DNA of 64,000 nt from VAZQ01 sp963817015 (lineage in GTDB: Bacteria > Pseudomonadota > Alphaproteobacteria > Rhizobiales > Xanthobacteraceae). The notes under the pieces were generated by a model, which had not been told where the DNA came from, made no database searches, and worked only from the letters and a program-made list of their open reading frames with translations. The stretch lies in contig CAWFMV010000007.1 in the NCBI GenBank assembly GCA_963817015.1, positions 744,001-808,000 on the forward strand. Direction: 5' to 3'. Shown here piece by piece: positions 20,702-30,718 of the stretch. Positions within the stretch are counted from its first letter, which is position 1; each line of letters begins with the position of its first letter. The translations under genes were made by a program, and so were the position numbers.

Positions 20702-20723
20702 GTAACCGTACCTGGCTTGCGGC

Positions 20724-21509
20724 TTAGCGGCGGTCGCCGAGGAGCTGCAGCAGGAACAAGAAGATGTTGATGAGGTCGAGATAGAGCTTGAGGGCGCCCA
20801 TCACCGCCTTGCGGCCGGCGACGGTGCCGTCGTCCATCGGGTCATACATCTCTTTGATCGTCTGCGTGTCGTAGGCGGTGAGGCCCGCGAAGATCAACAC
20901 GCCGGCGCAGGAGATGATGAAGTCCATCGGGCCGGTCGCCACGCCGAAGGCTTTGAGCAGCATGTTGACCACGATGGCCAGCACCAGACCCATCAGGCCC
21001 ATCATCAGGAACGACCCGAAGCCCGAGAGATCGCGCTTGGTGGTGTAGCCCCACAGGCTCAGCGCACCGAACATTGCCGACGAGATGAAGAACACCCGCG
21101 TGATCGAGGTGTGGGTGTAGACGACGAAGATCGAGGACAGCATGACGCCAAGCAGCGCGGCGTAGACCATGAACAGGGTCGTCGCGGTGCTGACGTTGAG
21201 CCGGTCAATGCGCCAGCTCACGAAGAAGACCAGGCCAAGCGTTCCGAGGAACAGCATGATCTGTCCCGGGAAGCTGAAGATGAACTGGCCGAAGCTGGTC
21301 AGGCCGGAGATGCCGCGTCCGGAGACCACGATTGCGTCTCCGCCGGCGAGTTGGAAAGCGAGCCACGCCGCAACGCCCGTGAGCGCGACGCCGATGGCCA
21401 TGGTGTTGTAGACCCGCAGCATGTAAGTCCGCAGGCCCTCGTCGATGGCTATCGCGCGGTCGCTACCGACGCCGCGCGTCGCCGCGTAGTTCCGGTCGAA
21501 GTCCGACAT
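20724..21509 (-). CDS. Bax inhibitor-1/YccA-family membrane protein
   Basis: A 261-residue protein with seven membrane helices. Family marks are the GLTAYDTQTIKEMYDP segment with the Asp pair of BI-1 proteins and YTHTSITRVFFISSAMFGALSL (read in two parts). Bacterial members include a pH-sensitive calcium leak channel and the FtsH-interacting YccA; the role here is not known. The DRNYAATRGVGSD N terminus is typical of alphaproteobacterial members. It has its own terminator and no operon partners. Confidence 0.93.
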   Translation of the reverse strand: MSDFDRNYAATRGVGSDRAIAIDEGLRTYMLRVYNTMAIGVALTGVAAWLAFQLAGGDAIVVSGRGISGLTSFGQFIFSFPGQIMLFLGTLGLVFFVSWRIDRLNVSTATTLFMVYAALLGVMLSSIFVVYTHTSITRVFFISSAMFGALSLWGYTTKRDLSGFGSFLMMGLMGLVLAIVVNMLLKAFGVATGPMDFIISCAGVLIFAGLTAYDTQTIKEMYDPMDDGTVAGRKAVMGALKLYLDLINIFLFLLQLLGDRR

Positions 21510-21758
21510 GGAAATTCCCTCTCTCTGGCCGGCGGTAACCGGCGAATGGGCGCGCGCCTACAATCCGGGCGTACGCCAGGTAACGTTGAATCTAGTGCGG
21601 GTTTGGCTGCCGCGCCAGATCCCTAACAGTGGTTTTGTTAACGCCGTCGAAATGGCATTTCTACGTCGATTGCGGCCCTCCGCAGGGTTACCAAAGGACA
21701 ATGTGACAAAATGCGTCAGCGTTGTTGTCGTGCCCAAACAGGACGAATCGGCGCCAGG

Positions 21759-24332
21759 TTACAGCGTCCGCAGCACCGGAGCCGGTTTCTGGCCCAGAAC
21801 CGTAAAGGTGCCGGCGAGCCCCAGCACCACTGTAGCCAAGATTGCGGCCACCGCCGCCGTGGCCGCCAAGCCAGGCAGCCAGATGAACGGCAGGTTCATG
21901 ACCTCGACGATCACCAGGGCCGCCGCAAGCGTGCCGGCTGCCACACCAAAGAGGGCAGCGGCAAACCCGATCAGCAGGTATTCCAAGCCGTAGGCAAGCA
22001 GGAGCTGGCCGCGCGTTGCGCCCACCGCTCGTAGGACTACGGCGTCATAAACCCGGTGACGGTGGCCGGCCGCGAGCGCGCCGCCCAGCACCAGGACCGC
22101 CATGACCAGGGTGAGGGCGCTCGCCCCTCGAATGGCCAGCACCAGGTTGGTCACGATGCTGCCGAAGGCCTCGAGCGCGTCGCGCACCCGGACCGCCGTG
22201 ACCGACGGGAACGCCACGGCCGCAGCCTTCAACAGGGCGATCTCCTGTTCGGTCGTGCTGCCCCCCGGATAGGTGATGGTGGCGATATGGGTCACCGGCG
22301 CTCCACGGAAGGTATTGGGCGAGAACACCATCACGAAGTTGATGCCCAGGCTCTGCCAGTCGAGGGTGCGCAGATTGGCGACGCGCGCCGTGAGATTGCG
22401 GCCGAGCACGTTGACCACGATCGGATCGCCGATCTTGAGCCCAAGGCCTTCCGCGACCTTCTGCTCGAGCGAGACCAGCGGCGGCCCCTGGTAGTCGGGC
22501 CCCCACCAGTCGCCCACCGTCAGCCGTGACCCGGCCGGGACCTGGTCGGTATAGGTGATGCCGCGGTCGCTCTGCAGCACCCAGGCGGCGCTCGGCGGGG
22601 GTTTCAGGTCCTCGGCCGCGACGCCACTGATCGAGACGATACGCCCGCGCAGCATCGGCACCCGGTCGAGCACGGCGCGCGGGGCCTGCTCGCGAATGAA
22701 CGCATCGAAGCGCTCGGCGTCGGTGGCCTGAATATCGAGAAAGAAGAACGCCGGCGCCTTCTCGGGCAGCGCCGCCAGGAACTGGCGGCGCAGGTTGCCG
22801 TCGATCTGGATCACGGTCACGAGGAGCGCAAGCCCGAGCCCAAGCGACAGCACGACGCTCACCGTGAGAGCGCCGGGGCGGTGAATGTTGGCGATCGCCA
22901 GCCGCAGCACGGTTGATCGCGAGCGCGGAGACCGACGCGCGATCAGCATGACAAGGCTTGCCACCAGCCGCAGCGTGATGAACACGCCCGCGGCTGCCGC
23001 CACGAAGATCGCGGCAATGCGGCGGTCGTAGGCGAGCATGATGGCGAGCGCCGCGAGCGCGGCGGCCACCAGCACCGTGCCCAGGATGTAGGACAGGCGC
23101 GGCCGTTGCCGCTCGGGCTCGACCTCATCGCGGAACAGCGCCGAAACCGACACGTCGTGGGCGCGCCCGAGTGGCCACAGCGCGAAGGCAAGCGCAGTCA
23201 TCACTCCGTAGATGAACGCAAGCGCAAGGTTGCCTGGATAAAGCGCCGGCGCGAGCGGGAGCGGGATGATGGCGCCGAATGCCCAGCTGATCAGGAACGG
23301 CAGCACTGCTCCGATCACGAGCCCTGGAAGCGCGCCGATGCTCGCCAGCAGCAGCGTCTGCGTGAGATAAATCCAGAACACGCCGCGGCCAGTCGCGCCG
23401 AGCGACTTGAGCGTCGCAATCACGTCGCGCTTGCGATCAAGGTGGCCCTTGATCGCATTGGCGACGCCTACGCCGCCGACCAGCAGCGCCGTCAGTCCGA
23501 CCAGCGTGAGATATTGGGTAAAGCGCTCGACGTTGCGCTCCAGCCCGGGCGAGGCGTTGCTGCGGCTGCGGATCTCCCAGCCGGCCTCGGGCAGGCGCTC
23601 CTCCGCAGCCGCGGTGGTCCGGCGCACCGCCGCCTCGCTGGCGTCGTTGTCGGGAAGGCGAACGCGGTAGTGCCAGCGGACCAGGCTGCCCGGTTGCAGC
23701 AGACCAGTGGCGCGCAGCGCCTCTTGGCTGACCAGCAGGCGCGGTCCAAGGCCGAGGCCGCCGGCGAGCTTATCGGGCTCCGATTGCAACGTGGCGCGCA
23801 GCTCGAAGGTGGCGTCGCCGATGGTCACCCGGGCGCCTGGCGCAAGGTCAAGCCGTGCCAACAGCGCCGGATCAGCAGCGGCACCAAACACGCCGCCGGT
23901 TTGCGCAAGCGCAGCCGGCAAAGTCAGCGCCGGCTCGAGCGCAACCTTGCCGAACAACGGATAGGCCGTATCGACCGCCTTGATCTCGACCAGCGCCGTG
24001 CGCTCGTCGCCGGTGCGCGCCATGGCGCGCATGGTGGCGGCAGTCGACACTCGGCCTTGTTGTTCGAGAAAGGCGCGTTCCGGCGCGCTGACTTCGCGGT
24101 GGCTGAGAAGGAATGACAGGTCGCCGCCCAGGATGGTGCGGCCCTCGCGCGCGAGCCCGTTTTCGAGGCTCGCGGACAACGAGCCGACGGCTGCGATCGC
24201 CAGCACACCGAGCGCGATGCAGGCGATGAACACATAGAAGCCGCGCAAGCCTGCGCGCAATTCCCGAAGTGCGAGTCGCAACGGCAACAGGAAGCTTGGC
24301 AGCTTGGCGGCCGGCACGGTAACGGAGCTCAT
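21759..24332 (-). CDS. ABC transporter permease, YbbP/FtsX type
   Basis: An 857-residue permease with an N-terminal membrane helix, two large extracytoplasmic domains and about ten helices including two FtsX-like blocks. The N-terminal LALRELRAGLRGFYVFIACI and GGVGVANAIKGHLDRKRDVI are typical of the YbbP family. It pairs with the ATPase at 24329-25051 through an ATGA overlap. YbbAP-type systems are thought to extract hydrophobic compounds or proteins from the membrane and often neighbour tesA, as here. The cargo is unknown. Confidence 0.92.
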   Translation of the reverse strand: MSSVTVPAAKLPSFLLPLRLALRELRAGLRGFYVFIACIALGVLAIAAVGSLSASLENGLAREGRTILGGDLSFLLSHREVSAPERAFLEQQGRVSTAATMRAMARTGDERTALVEIKAVDTAYPLFGKVALEPALTLPAALAQTGGVFGAAADPALLARLDLAPGARVTIGDATFELRATLQSEPDKLAGGLGLGPRLLVSQEALRATGLLQPGSLVRWHYRVRLPDNDASEAAVRRTTAAAEERLPEAGWEIRSRSNASPGLERNVERFTQYLTLVGLTALLVGGVGVANAIKGHLDRKRDVIATLKSLGATGRGVFWIYLTQTLLLASIGALPGLVIGAVLPFLISWAFGAIIPLPLAPALYPGNLALAFIYGVMTALAFALWPLGRAHDVSVSALFRDEVEPERQRPRLSYILGTVLVAAALAALAIMLAYDRRIAAIFVAAAAGVFITLRLVASLVMLIARRSPRSRSTVLRLAIANIHRPGALTVSVVLSLGLGLALLVTVIQIDGNLRRQFLAALPEKAPAFFFLDIQATDAERFDAFIREQAPRAVLDRVPMLRGRIVSISGVAAEDLKPPPSAAWVLQSDRGITYTDQVPAGSRLTVGDWWGPDYQGPPLVSLEQKVAEGLGLKIGDPIVVNVLGRNLTARVANLRTLDWQSLGINFVMVFSPNTFRGAPVTHIATITYPGGSTTEQEIALLKAAAVAFPSVTAVRVRDALEAFGSIVTNLVLAIRGASALTLVMAVLVLGGALAAGHRHRVYDAVVLRAVGATRGQLLLAYGLEYLLIGFAAALFGVAAGTLAAALVIVEVMNLPFIWLPGLAATAAVAAILATVVLGLAGTFTVLGQKPAPVLRTL

Positions 24333-25051
24333 GCCGACACCGCGGCGCGCGTGGTGGATGGCTCGATGTGCCCCGAGCGCAGGCGCACGACGCGGTCGCA
24401 GCGCGCGGCGAGGCCGGTGTCATGCGTGACCAGCACCAGGGTGGTTTGGCGCTCGACGTGGCCCTTGAACATCAGCTCGATGATCTCGGCGCCGGTCGTC
24501 TCGTCGAGATTGCCGGTCGGCTCGTCGGCGATGAGGATCGCCGGATTGGGCACCAGCGCACGCGCGAGTGCGACGCGCTGCTGCTCACCACCGGACAGTT
24601 GTGCCGGATAGTGGTGACGGCGTTCGGAAAGGCCAACTGCGGCCAGCTCGCGGGCGGCGCGCTCCTGCGCATCGGAAACGCCGATGAGCTCGAGCGGCAC
24701 CGCCACGTTCTCGAGCGCCGTCATGGTGGGAATGAGGTGGAAGGACTGGAATACGATGCCGACATTGCGGCCGCGAAACCGCGCCAGCGCATCCTCATCG
24801 AGCGCACCGAGCGCCTGGTCCGCCACCACGACCGAGCCGGAATCGGGTCGTTCGAGGCCGGCCATGACCATCAGCAGGGTCGATTTCCCCGAGCCGGACG
24901 GGCCAACCATGCCAACCGCCTCGCCCCGCCCTATATTGAGGTCGATGTCTTTGAGGATATGGACCCGCGCCGCCCCCCGACCGAGCGACAGATTGACGCC
25001 CGCAAGCGCGATCGCGGGGGTCGCGCGCTGCAGACCCGAGGTATCGTTCAT
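24329..25051 (-). CDS. ABC transporter ATP-binding protein, YbbA type
   Basis: A 240-residue ATPase with Walker A GPSGSGKSTL, Q-loop VFQSFHLIPTMTA, signature LSGGEQQRVALARAL, Walker B ILIADEPTGNLD and H-loop VTHD. This is the LolD/MacB/YbbA group that works with FtsX-type permeases. ATG 25051-25049 is the natural start (MNDTSGLQRA) and overlaps the divergent esterase start by two bases (CATG). Its stop overlaps the permease start by 4 bases. Confidence 0.94.
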   Translation of the reverse strand: MNDTSGLQRATPAIALAGVNLSLGRGAARVHILKDIDLNIGRGEAVGMVGPSGSGKSTLLMVMAGLERPDSGSVVVADQALGALDEDALARFRGRNVGIVFQSFHLIPTMTALENVAVPLELIGVSDAQERAARELAAVGLSERRHHYPAQLSGGEQQRVALARALVPNPAILIADEPTGNLDETTGAEIIELMFKGHVERQTTLVLVTHDTGLAARCDRVVRLRSGHIEPSTTRAAVSA

Positions 25052-25763
25052 GCGGTGGTTCCGTCGCTTGCTGGCTGGTGTGAAGCAATCACGCTCATAT
25101 GGGGTGCCGGTGGGCCTGGTCCAGTCGGCCATTTTGGCCGCGGCCCTGAGCGTATTTTTGGGCTTATTTCTGGCCGGCGTCGCGCGCGCGGCCGATGCGC
25201 CGATCAAGATCGTGGCGCTGGGTGATTCGCTCACCGCCGGCTACAACCTGCCGGCCAGCGCGGCCTTTCCGGTCAAGCTCGAACAGGCGCTGCGGGCAAA
25301 GGGTCACGTGGTCGAGGTCGTCAATGCCGGCGTGTCCGGCGACACCGCCACTGGCGGGCTCGCGCGCCTCGACTGGTCGGTGCCCGACGGCACGGCCGCC
25401 GTGATCGTGGAGCTTGGCGCCAACGATATGTTGCGCGGGCTCGATCCGAAGGTCACGCAGCGGGCACTTGAGGAGATCGTGCGTCGGCTGACCGAGCGCC
25501 GGATCGCGGTGCTCATCGCCGGCATGCGGGCAATCCCGAATCTCGGCATCAACTTTGCGAATGGCTTTGAGCCGATCTACCCGGAGATTGCATCGAAATA
25601 CGATGCGCTGCTCTATCCGTTCTTCCTTGATGGAATTGCTGGCGACGCCAAGCTCAATCAGCGCGACGGCCTGCATCCGACAGCGGCCGGCATTGACGTG
25701 ATCGTCGGCGGGATCCTGCCAAAAGCCGAGGAGCTGATTGCACGGGCGCGGCGCGGCAGTTGA
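25050..25763 (+). CDS. GDSL-type arylesterase / TesA-like lysophospholipase
   Basis: SGNH-hydrolase of about 237 residues, exported by an N-terminal hydrophobic segment (LAAALSVFLGLFLAG) with a likely cleavage site after ARA. The catalytic Ser is in GDSLTAGYN (about residue 60), the oxyanion Asn in GANDM, and the Asp-His pair in DGLHP. TesA-like enzymes hydrolyse acyl-CoA, arylesters or lysophospholipids in the periplasm. The start is ambiguous: ATG 25050 overlaps the divergent ATPase start, while GTG 25104 would still leave a full signal peptide. Divergent tesA and ybbAP is a widely conserved arrangement. Confidence 0.92.
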   Translation: MRWFRRLLAGVKQSRSYGVPVGLVQSAILAAALSVFLGLFLAGVARAADAPIKIVALGDSLTAGYNLPASAAFPVKLEQALRAKGHVVEVVNAGVSGDTATGGLARLDWSVPDGTAAVIVELGANDMLRGLDPKVTQRALEEIVRRLTERRIAVLIAGMRAIPNLGINFANGFEPIYPEIASKYDALLYPFFLDGIAGDAKLNQRDGLHPTAAGIDVIVGGILPKAEELIARARRGS

Positions 25764-25806
25764 TTCAGTCGCCCGCATCTGACACTCTTAAACTTCGCAA
25801 AGTGCC

Positions 25807-26343
25807 ATGCCGCGAATTTTTACCGGACTTGAGCTTCCCTCGGACGTCGCCCAGTCGCTTGCGATGCTGCGTGGCGGCCTGCCGGGAGCGCGCTGGATCG
25901 ATCCCGAGAATTATCATCTCACCCTGCGCTTCATCGGCGACGTCGACGATACGTTGGCGCGCGAGGTTGCCTCTCTGCTTGGCAGGGTCAGTCGGCCGCC
26001 ACTCGAATTGCGGCTCGATGGACTGTCCTCGTTCGGCGGGCGGCGTCCGCGGGCGGTGGTTGCGAGCCTGGCGCAGACTGCAGCTCTGATGGAGCTGCAG
26101 GCCGAGCACGAGCGGCTGATGCAGCGGGTCGGGCTCGAGCCTGAGGGGCGGAAGTTCACGCCGCATGTCACGCTCGCGCGGCTGCGCGATTCATCCAGCC
26201 GCCAGGTGGCCGATTATCTTGCGACGCGTCCATTTCTTACGCCGCTGTCGTTTCGGGTCTCGCGCTTTGTGCTGTTTTCCTCGCGCGCTTCGGTGGGCGG
26301 CGGCCCTTACGTGGTGGAGGCCGCCTATCCGCTGGCGGCATGA
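25807..26343 (+). CDS. thpR: RNA 2',3'-cyclic phosphodiesterase ThpR
   Basis: 2H phosphoesterase of 178 residues with the two HxTx motifs HLTL (YHLTLRFIGDV) and HVTL (FTPHVTLARL). It opens 2',3'-cyclic phosphate RNA ends; the family was first described as 2'-5' RNA ligase. The N terminus RIFTGLELP and the segment LSSFGGRRPRAV are typical. It lies 43 bases after the esterase on the same strand and may share its transcript. Confidence 0.93.
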   Translation: MPRIFTGLELPSDVAQSLAMLRGGLPGARWIDPENYHLTLRFIGDVDDTLAREVASLLGRVSRPPLELRLDGLSSFGGRRPRAVVASLAQTAALMELQAEHERLMQRVGLEPEGRKFTPHVTLARLRDSSSRQVADYLATRPFLTPLSFRVSRFVLFSSRASVGGGPYVVEAAYPLAA

Positions 26344-26349
26344 GCACTT

Positions 26350-26928
26350 TCAGGCTGGACGCAGCAGTCGCGCCTGCACGTCGAGCAGCGCAGTGGCAAA
26401 GCCGTGCGTGTCGGCGACGATCTCGCGCGCGACCGAGAGCGGAGTTGGATGCGGCGCGGCAACCTCGCCAACCACACTGCCGAAATCAAATCGCAGCTCG
26501 GCATCGAACTTGCGCGCGAGCTGCTGCATGCGCTCATTATCGGCGAGACACGCCATGTGCAGGAATGTGATGCCACGATTGCGGGCTGCGAGCAGCGTGC
26601 GCTCGAGCAGTGCGGAGCCTACGCCGTGACTCTGCCACGGCTCCTCGATGCTAAAGGCTGCTTCCGCCTCGCGCGCGACCGATGCGCCGATCGGGCGCAG
26701 CTCGGCGGCGCCGCGCATTGTTCCGTTCACAAAGAATCCGTGGATGACGATGTCGATGCTCGTGGCGAGCGTCGCATAGTCATCCAGGAATTCATCCGAT
26801 ACATCGCCACCAAAGCGATTGCGCCGGCTGGTCGGATCAAGCCGCAGCAAGTGTTCACGATAGCGGCCGGCCTCGACCGACCACATCTTGCGAATGATGC
26901 CACCTTCGGGAAGCAGCTCGTTCATCAT
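26350..26928 (-). CDS. GNAT-family N-acetyltransferase
   Basis: A 192-residue GNAT protein. The acetyl-CoA region is WQSHGVGSALLERTLLAARN, followed by the ITFLHMACLADNERMQQLAR strand-helix unit. The substrate is unknown. It resembles the GNAT domain found at the C terminus of some lysine acetyltransferases, but has no NDP-forming CoA ligase domain. It converges on thpR with a 6-base gap. Confidence 0.85.
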   Translation of the reverse strand: MMNELLPEGGIIRKMWSVEAGRYREHLLRLDPTSRRNRFGGDVSDEFLDDYATLATSIDIVIHGFFVNGTMRGAAELRPIGASVAREAEAAFSIEEPWQSHGVGSALLERTLLAARNRGITFLHMACLADNERMQQLARKFDAELRFDFGSVVGEVAAPHPTPLSVAREIVADTHGFATALLDVQARLLRPA

Positions 26929-27183
26929 ACACCTTGATGCACGCGCATAGCGTACGCGTTAATACGATATGCTACTTTTACGTCAAGGCTGAGGTATGAC
27001 ATTCAACTAAACAATAGTGTGGAAACGTGTTGTATAAGCATGACTGCCATTCCGGCGGTGAATGCTCTTCGGGGCCTTATGGTTGATTATTCTAGCGCAC
27101 AGGCACTAGGCATGTTGCTGCCACGTTGGGTCTCAACGTTTCTAGATCATAAATCCTGTCCATCCGGGCCCCTCGACTCCTGA

Positions 27184-28381
27184 ATGCCGATCGACATCAG
27201 AGCCCAGTACGCAGCGTTGATCGCCTCGGGCAAGATCGAGCGCGATGCTGCGCAGCAGGAGGCGCTCGAGCTGCTGGCGGGGCTTGAGACGCGGCTGCGC
27301 GAGCATCGGCTGGCGCGCAAGTCGTCTTCGCTCGGCTGGCTGTTCGGTGCGCGTGAGCGCCGCGAAGAGCCGATCCGCGGGCTCTACCTGTTTGGAGACG
27401 TCGGCCGCGGCAAGACCATGCTGATGGACATGTTCTTTGCCACAAGCGCGGTCAAACGCAAACGGCGCGCGCATTTCCATGAGTTCATGAGCGACGTGCA
27501 CGACCGCGTGCGCGTGCATCGCGACCGGATCAAGGTCGGCGCCACCAATGGCGAGGACCCGATCCGGCTGACGGCGGCCGCGATCGCGGATGAGACATGG
27601 CTGCTCTGCTTCGACGAATTCCACGTGACTGACATTGCCGATGCTATGATTCTCGGCCGGCTGTTCACTCGGCTGTTCGAGCTGGGGGTCGTTGTGGTGG
27701 CGACCTCCAACGTTGCGCCCGGATGAGCTTTACAAGGACGGTCTCAACCGCGCGCTGTTCCTGCCGTTCATCGCGCTGATCGAGCAGTACATGCAGGTGA
27801 TGCGGCTGGCGGCGCGCACCGACTTTCGGCTTGAGAAGCTCGCTGGCCAGTCAGTCTGGCATGTGCTGGATGACAAGCTCGCGACGCGGGGGAGCGAATG
27901 CGACGCGGCCCTCGATCCGGCCTGGCAGCGCCTCACCAGTGGCCATAACGGCGCGGCGGTCGCGCTGGCGGTGAAGGGACGCACGCTGCGCGTGCCCCGC
28001 GCCGCCATGGGGATTGCGCGCTTTTCGTTCCACGAGCTGTGTGAGGAGCCGCTCGCGGCGCCCGACTATCTCACCATCGCGCACGCGTTTCATACGCTCG
28101 TCATCGATTGCATTCCGGTGATGGACTATGACGCGCGCAACGCCGCCAAGCGTTTCATCATTCTGATCGATGCGCTCTACGACAACAACGTCAAGCTGGT
28201 CGCGTCCGCGGCGGCCGAGCCCGATGCGCTCTATCGCGCCACCGATGGCTACGAGGCGCAGGAGTTCAAGCGCACCGCCTCGCGGCTGATCGAGATGCGA
28301 TCGGAGGCCTATCTGGCGCTGCCGCACGGCCGTCGCGATTCGCAGGCGGGTGCGTCGGCGGAAGGGATCGTGGAGACTTAG
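27184..28381 (+). CDS. zapE: Cell division protein ZapE (AFG1-like ATPase), one frameshift
   Basis: AFG1/ZapE ATPase, about 398 residues. Walker A is GDVGRGKTML (71-80), Walker B is LLCFDEFHV, and the sensor segment VVVATSNVAP is followed by ELYKDGLNR and the family C-terminal half (FSFHELCEEPLAAPDYL). One extra C near 27719 breaks the frame at ATSNVAP/DELYKDG. In E. coli ZapE binds FtsZ during constriction. In alphaproteobacteria the gene usually lies just upstream of mdh, as here at 2.3 kb, with three other genes in between. Confidence 0.92.
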
Positions 28382-28567
28382 GGCTGCCAAGAGATGAGTG
28401 GATTGGCTGCCAGTTCCTTAAAGTTGTCCGTAAATTCCGAGCTAAGACGCAAACCCAAAATTCATATCCTGCTGCCAGGGTATGGGGCTGCTCGATGGAC
28501 GCCGTGATGGGCCGCCATTGTGTTGAGGTTTGAACGAGACGAGCAGGGCATGAATAAGGGGCCGCCG

Positions 28568-28729
28568 ATGCAGATGTTGCGCAGCTTTTTGAAGTGTGAG
28601 CGCGGCGCCACCGCCATCGAATATGCCATCATCGCGGGCGGCATTGCGCTTGCGATCGTGGCTGGAGTGAAATCCATCGGTACGCCGCTGAGCGACACCT
28701 TTACGTCGGTGGCCGGCGGGGTGAAATAG
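28568..28729 (+). CDS. Flp-type pilin (prepilin)
   Basis: A 53-residue Flp/Fap pilin with a short basic leader (MLRSFLKCERG), a prepilin processing site before ATAIEYAIIA (Glu at +5, Tyr at +6) and one hydrophobic helix. ATG 28568 is preferred, with AAGGGG upstream; ATG 28550 would add six residues. No tad/cpa assembly genes are in the window, so assembly would depend on a distant locus. Confidence 0.87.
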   Translation: MQMLRSFLKCERGATAIEYAIIAGGIALAIVAGVKSIGTPLSDTFTSVAGGVK

Positions 28730-28755
28730 CGGCGACTTCCGCCTCCGGCTCTATC

Positions 28756-29724
28756 TTACTGCGGCTGAATATTGGCGGCCTTGATGACGGGCGGCCACTT
28801 CTGCGCTTGCACGGCCAGGAATGCCGCGAACTCCTGTGGCGACATGATCATCGGGTCGAAGCCAAGGCGGTCGAGGTTGGCCTTCACCTCCGTTGATTTG
28901 AGCGTTTCGTTGACCTCCGCGTTGAGTTTGTTGATCACGGCCGGAGGCGTGGCGGCCGGTGCCACGAACGCCTGCCAGACGTCGGGGTGGAAGCCGACCT
29001 GCGGATAGCCACTCTCGGTCATGGTCGGAACATCGGGCAGGTTGGGGTCGCGCGCCGCGCCGGTGACGGCGAGCGGACGGATATGGCCTTCGCGGATCAT
29101 CGCGAGCACGTTCGAGACCGGCGCGAAATTGACGTGAATGCGCCCACCCAGGAGATCGATGCGGACCTGCTCGCCGCCGCGGTAGGGCACACTGACGAGA
29201 TCGAGGCCGGCGACGACCTTGAGATACTCACCCAGAATCTGCGGCGAGGTGCCGAGACCGAAACCGAGTGTGAGCTTGCCCGGATTGGCTTTGGCATGGG
29301 CCACAAGCTCCGCCACCGTGCGGACCGGCACCGAGGGCGTCACCACCAGGACATGCGACCATCCGGCGAGCGTGGCGACCGGCGCGAACGACTTGATCGG
29401 ATCGAAGCCGAGGTCCGGATAGAACAAGCCGAGATAGGCCAGCGTCTGCCCCGACATCAGGAGGGTGTAGCCATCGGCCGGCGCTGCCGCGACCGCCTTG
29501 GTGGCGGTTGAGGTGCCACCGCCCGGCCGATTGTCCACGACCACGCTCTGGCCGAGGCGGGCGCCCAGCTGCTGGCTGACGACGCGCCCCAGGACATCGA
29601 CCGGGGAGCCCGGCACGAACGGCACCACGAGCTTGATCGGCTTGTCGGGATAGGTCTGTGCATGCGCATCAGCCAGCCCAAGGCAGGCCAGCAATACCGT
29701 AACAAATAATCCAGGCCTGCGCAT
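28756..29724 (-). CDS. Tripartite tricarboxylate transporter substrate-binding protein (Bug family)
   Basis: A 322-residue periplasmic binding protein with a Sec signal peptide ending at AHAQ and the Bug family start YPDKPIKLVVPFVPGSPVD, then VDNRPGGGTSTATKAVA and ADGYTLLM. Bug proteins bind carboxylates such as citrate, nicotinate or aromatic acids. No TctA/TctB membrane genes are nearby, so this is an orphan, as are most Bug proteins. The ligand is unknown. Confidence 0.92.
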   Translation of the reverse strand: MRRPGLFVTVLLACLGLADAHAQTYPDKPIKLVVPFVPGSPVDVLGRVVSQQLGARLGQSVVVDNRPGGGTSTATKAVAAAPADGYTLLMSGQTLAYLGLFYPDLGFDPIKSFAPVATLAGWSHVLVVTPSVPVRTVAELVAHAKANPGKLTLGFGLGTSPQILGEYLKVVAGLDLVSVPYRGGEQVRIDLLGGRIHVNFAPVSNVLAMIREGHIRPLAVTGAARDPNLPDVPTMTESGYPQVGFHPDVWQAFVAPAATPPAVINKLNAEVNETLKSTEVKANLDRLGFDPMIMSPQEFAAFLAVQAQKWPPVIKAANIQPQ

Positions 29725-29900
29725 GGCGGCTCCTCTCGGCCGTCTGTGGTTGGCAGCGAAAGTTCTGTGGCGCAATCTAGCGCATCGACCATTTCGCTCC
29801 AAGTTAGGGGCAGGGGTTGCGATATCGTACGGCGGGAGCAGGACATGGCTGATTTCATTCCGATCCTCGACACAACAGTACGGCGGAGCCGGCTCCGGAG

Positions 29901-30605
29901 GTGAGTGACGTCGGCGGAAACAAGCGGCGGGCGCGGTCGAGCCGGCAAGCGTGTTCTGTCTGCGGCCGTGAGGTGCCGACGCGCGATATTGTGCGGCTCG
30001 ATGTCGTGCGTTCCGCGAGGAAAATCCCGATCTCCCGGCTCAGGGATTCATCTGCCGCACTGATCTCGACCGGTTCCGGTCGATCTATGTGTCGCAGCTC
30101 CTGACCCGGGAGCGGGGCGAGCTCACGCGAACTCGAGCACGAGGTGGTCAAGAGCCTGGCGGACCATGAGACCTTGGCCGAGAACATCGAAGCCGAGTAC
30201 TCGGAGCGGCGCACGCTCGGGGAGCGAATGTCGGACCGGCTGGCAAGCTTTGGCGGCAGCTGGACCTTCATCTCCCTGTTCGGTGTCGTGCTGCTGGTCT
30301 GGATGGGGTTCAACATCGCGATCGCCGGGAGGTCGCAATTCGATCCCTATCCCTTCATTCTGCTCAATCTGGTGCTGTCATGCCTGGCGGCCATCCAGGC
30401 TCCGATCATCATGATGAGCCAGAAGCGTCAGGAAGCGAAGGATCGGCTGCGGTCGGAGAACGACTATCGCGTGAACCTGAAGGCCGAGCTCGAGATCCGT
30501 CATCTGCACGAGAAGATGGACCACATCCTGACGCGACAATGGGAACGGCTGGCGGAAATCCAGCAAATCCAGCTCGAAATCATGCAGGAGGCGAAGTCCC
30601 GCTAA
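29901..30605 (+). CDS. DUF1003 membrane protein, two compensating frameshifts
   Basis: DUF1003 family protein, about 234 residues after correction. The N-terminal part has CSVCGREVP (a possible Cys pair) and later CRTDLDRFR. The C-terminal half has SFGGSWTFISLFGVVLLVWM, then a second helix (FILLNLVLSCLAAIQAPIIM) and a coiled tail. One base seems missing near 30016 and one extra near 30129; the two cancel. The start is uncertain (GTG 29901). The family function is unknown. Confidence 0.75.
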
Positions 30606-30718
30606 ACTGGTGGCCGCGCGCTCTCCGAGCGTCTTGAATGGCGGCCCCGAAAGGGTCTATGAGCAGCGTTGCGGCCCATCGTCCCACCCGGCGGCTCGAA
30701 TCTGAAGGTTTTTCGCAC

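Noticed and set aside
26929..27183. AT-richer gap upstream of zapE checked for a tRNA, small RNA or attachment site
   Set aside because: No cloverleaf, hairpin terminator or repeated end was visible; it is treated as a plain promoter region.
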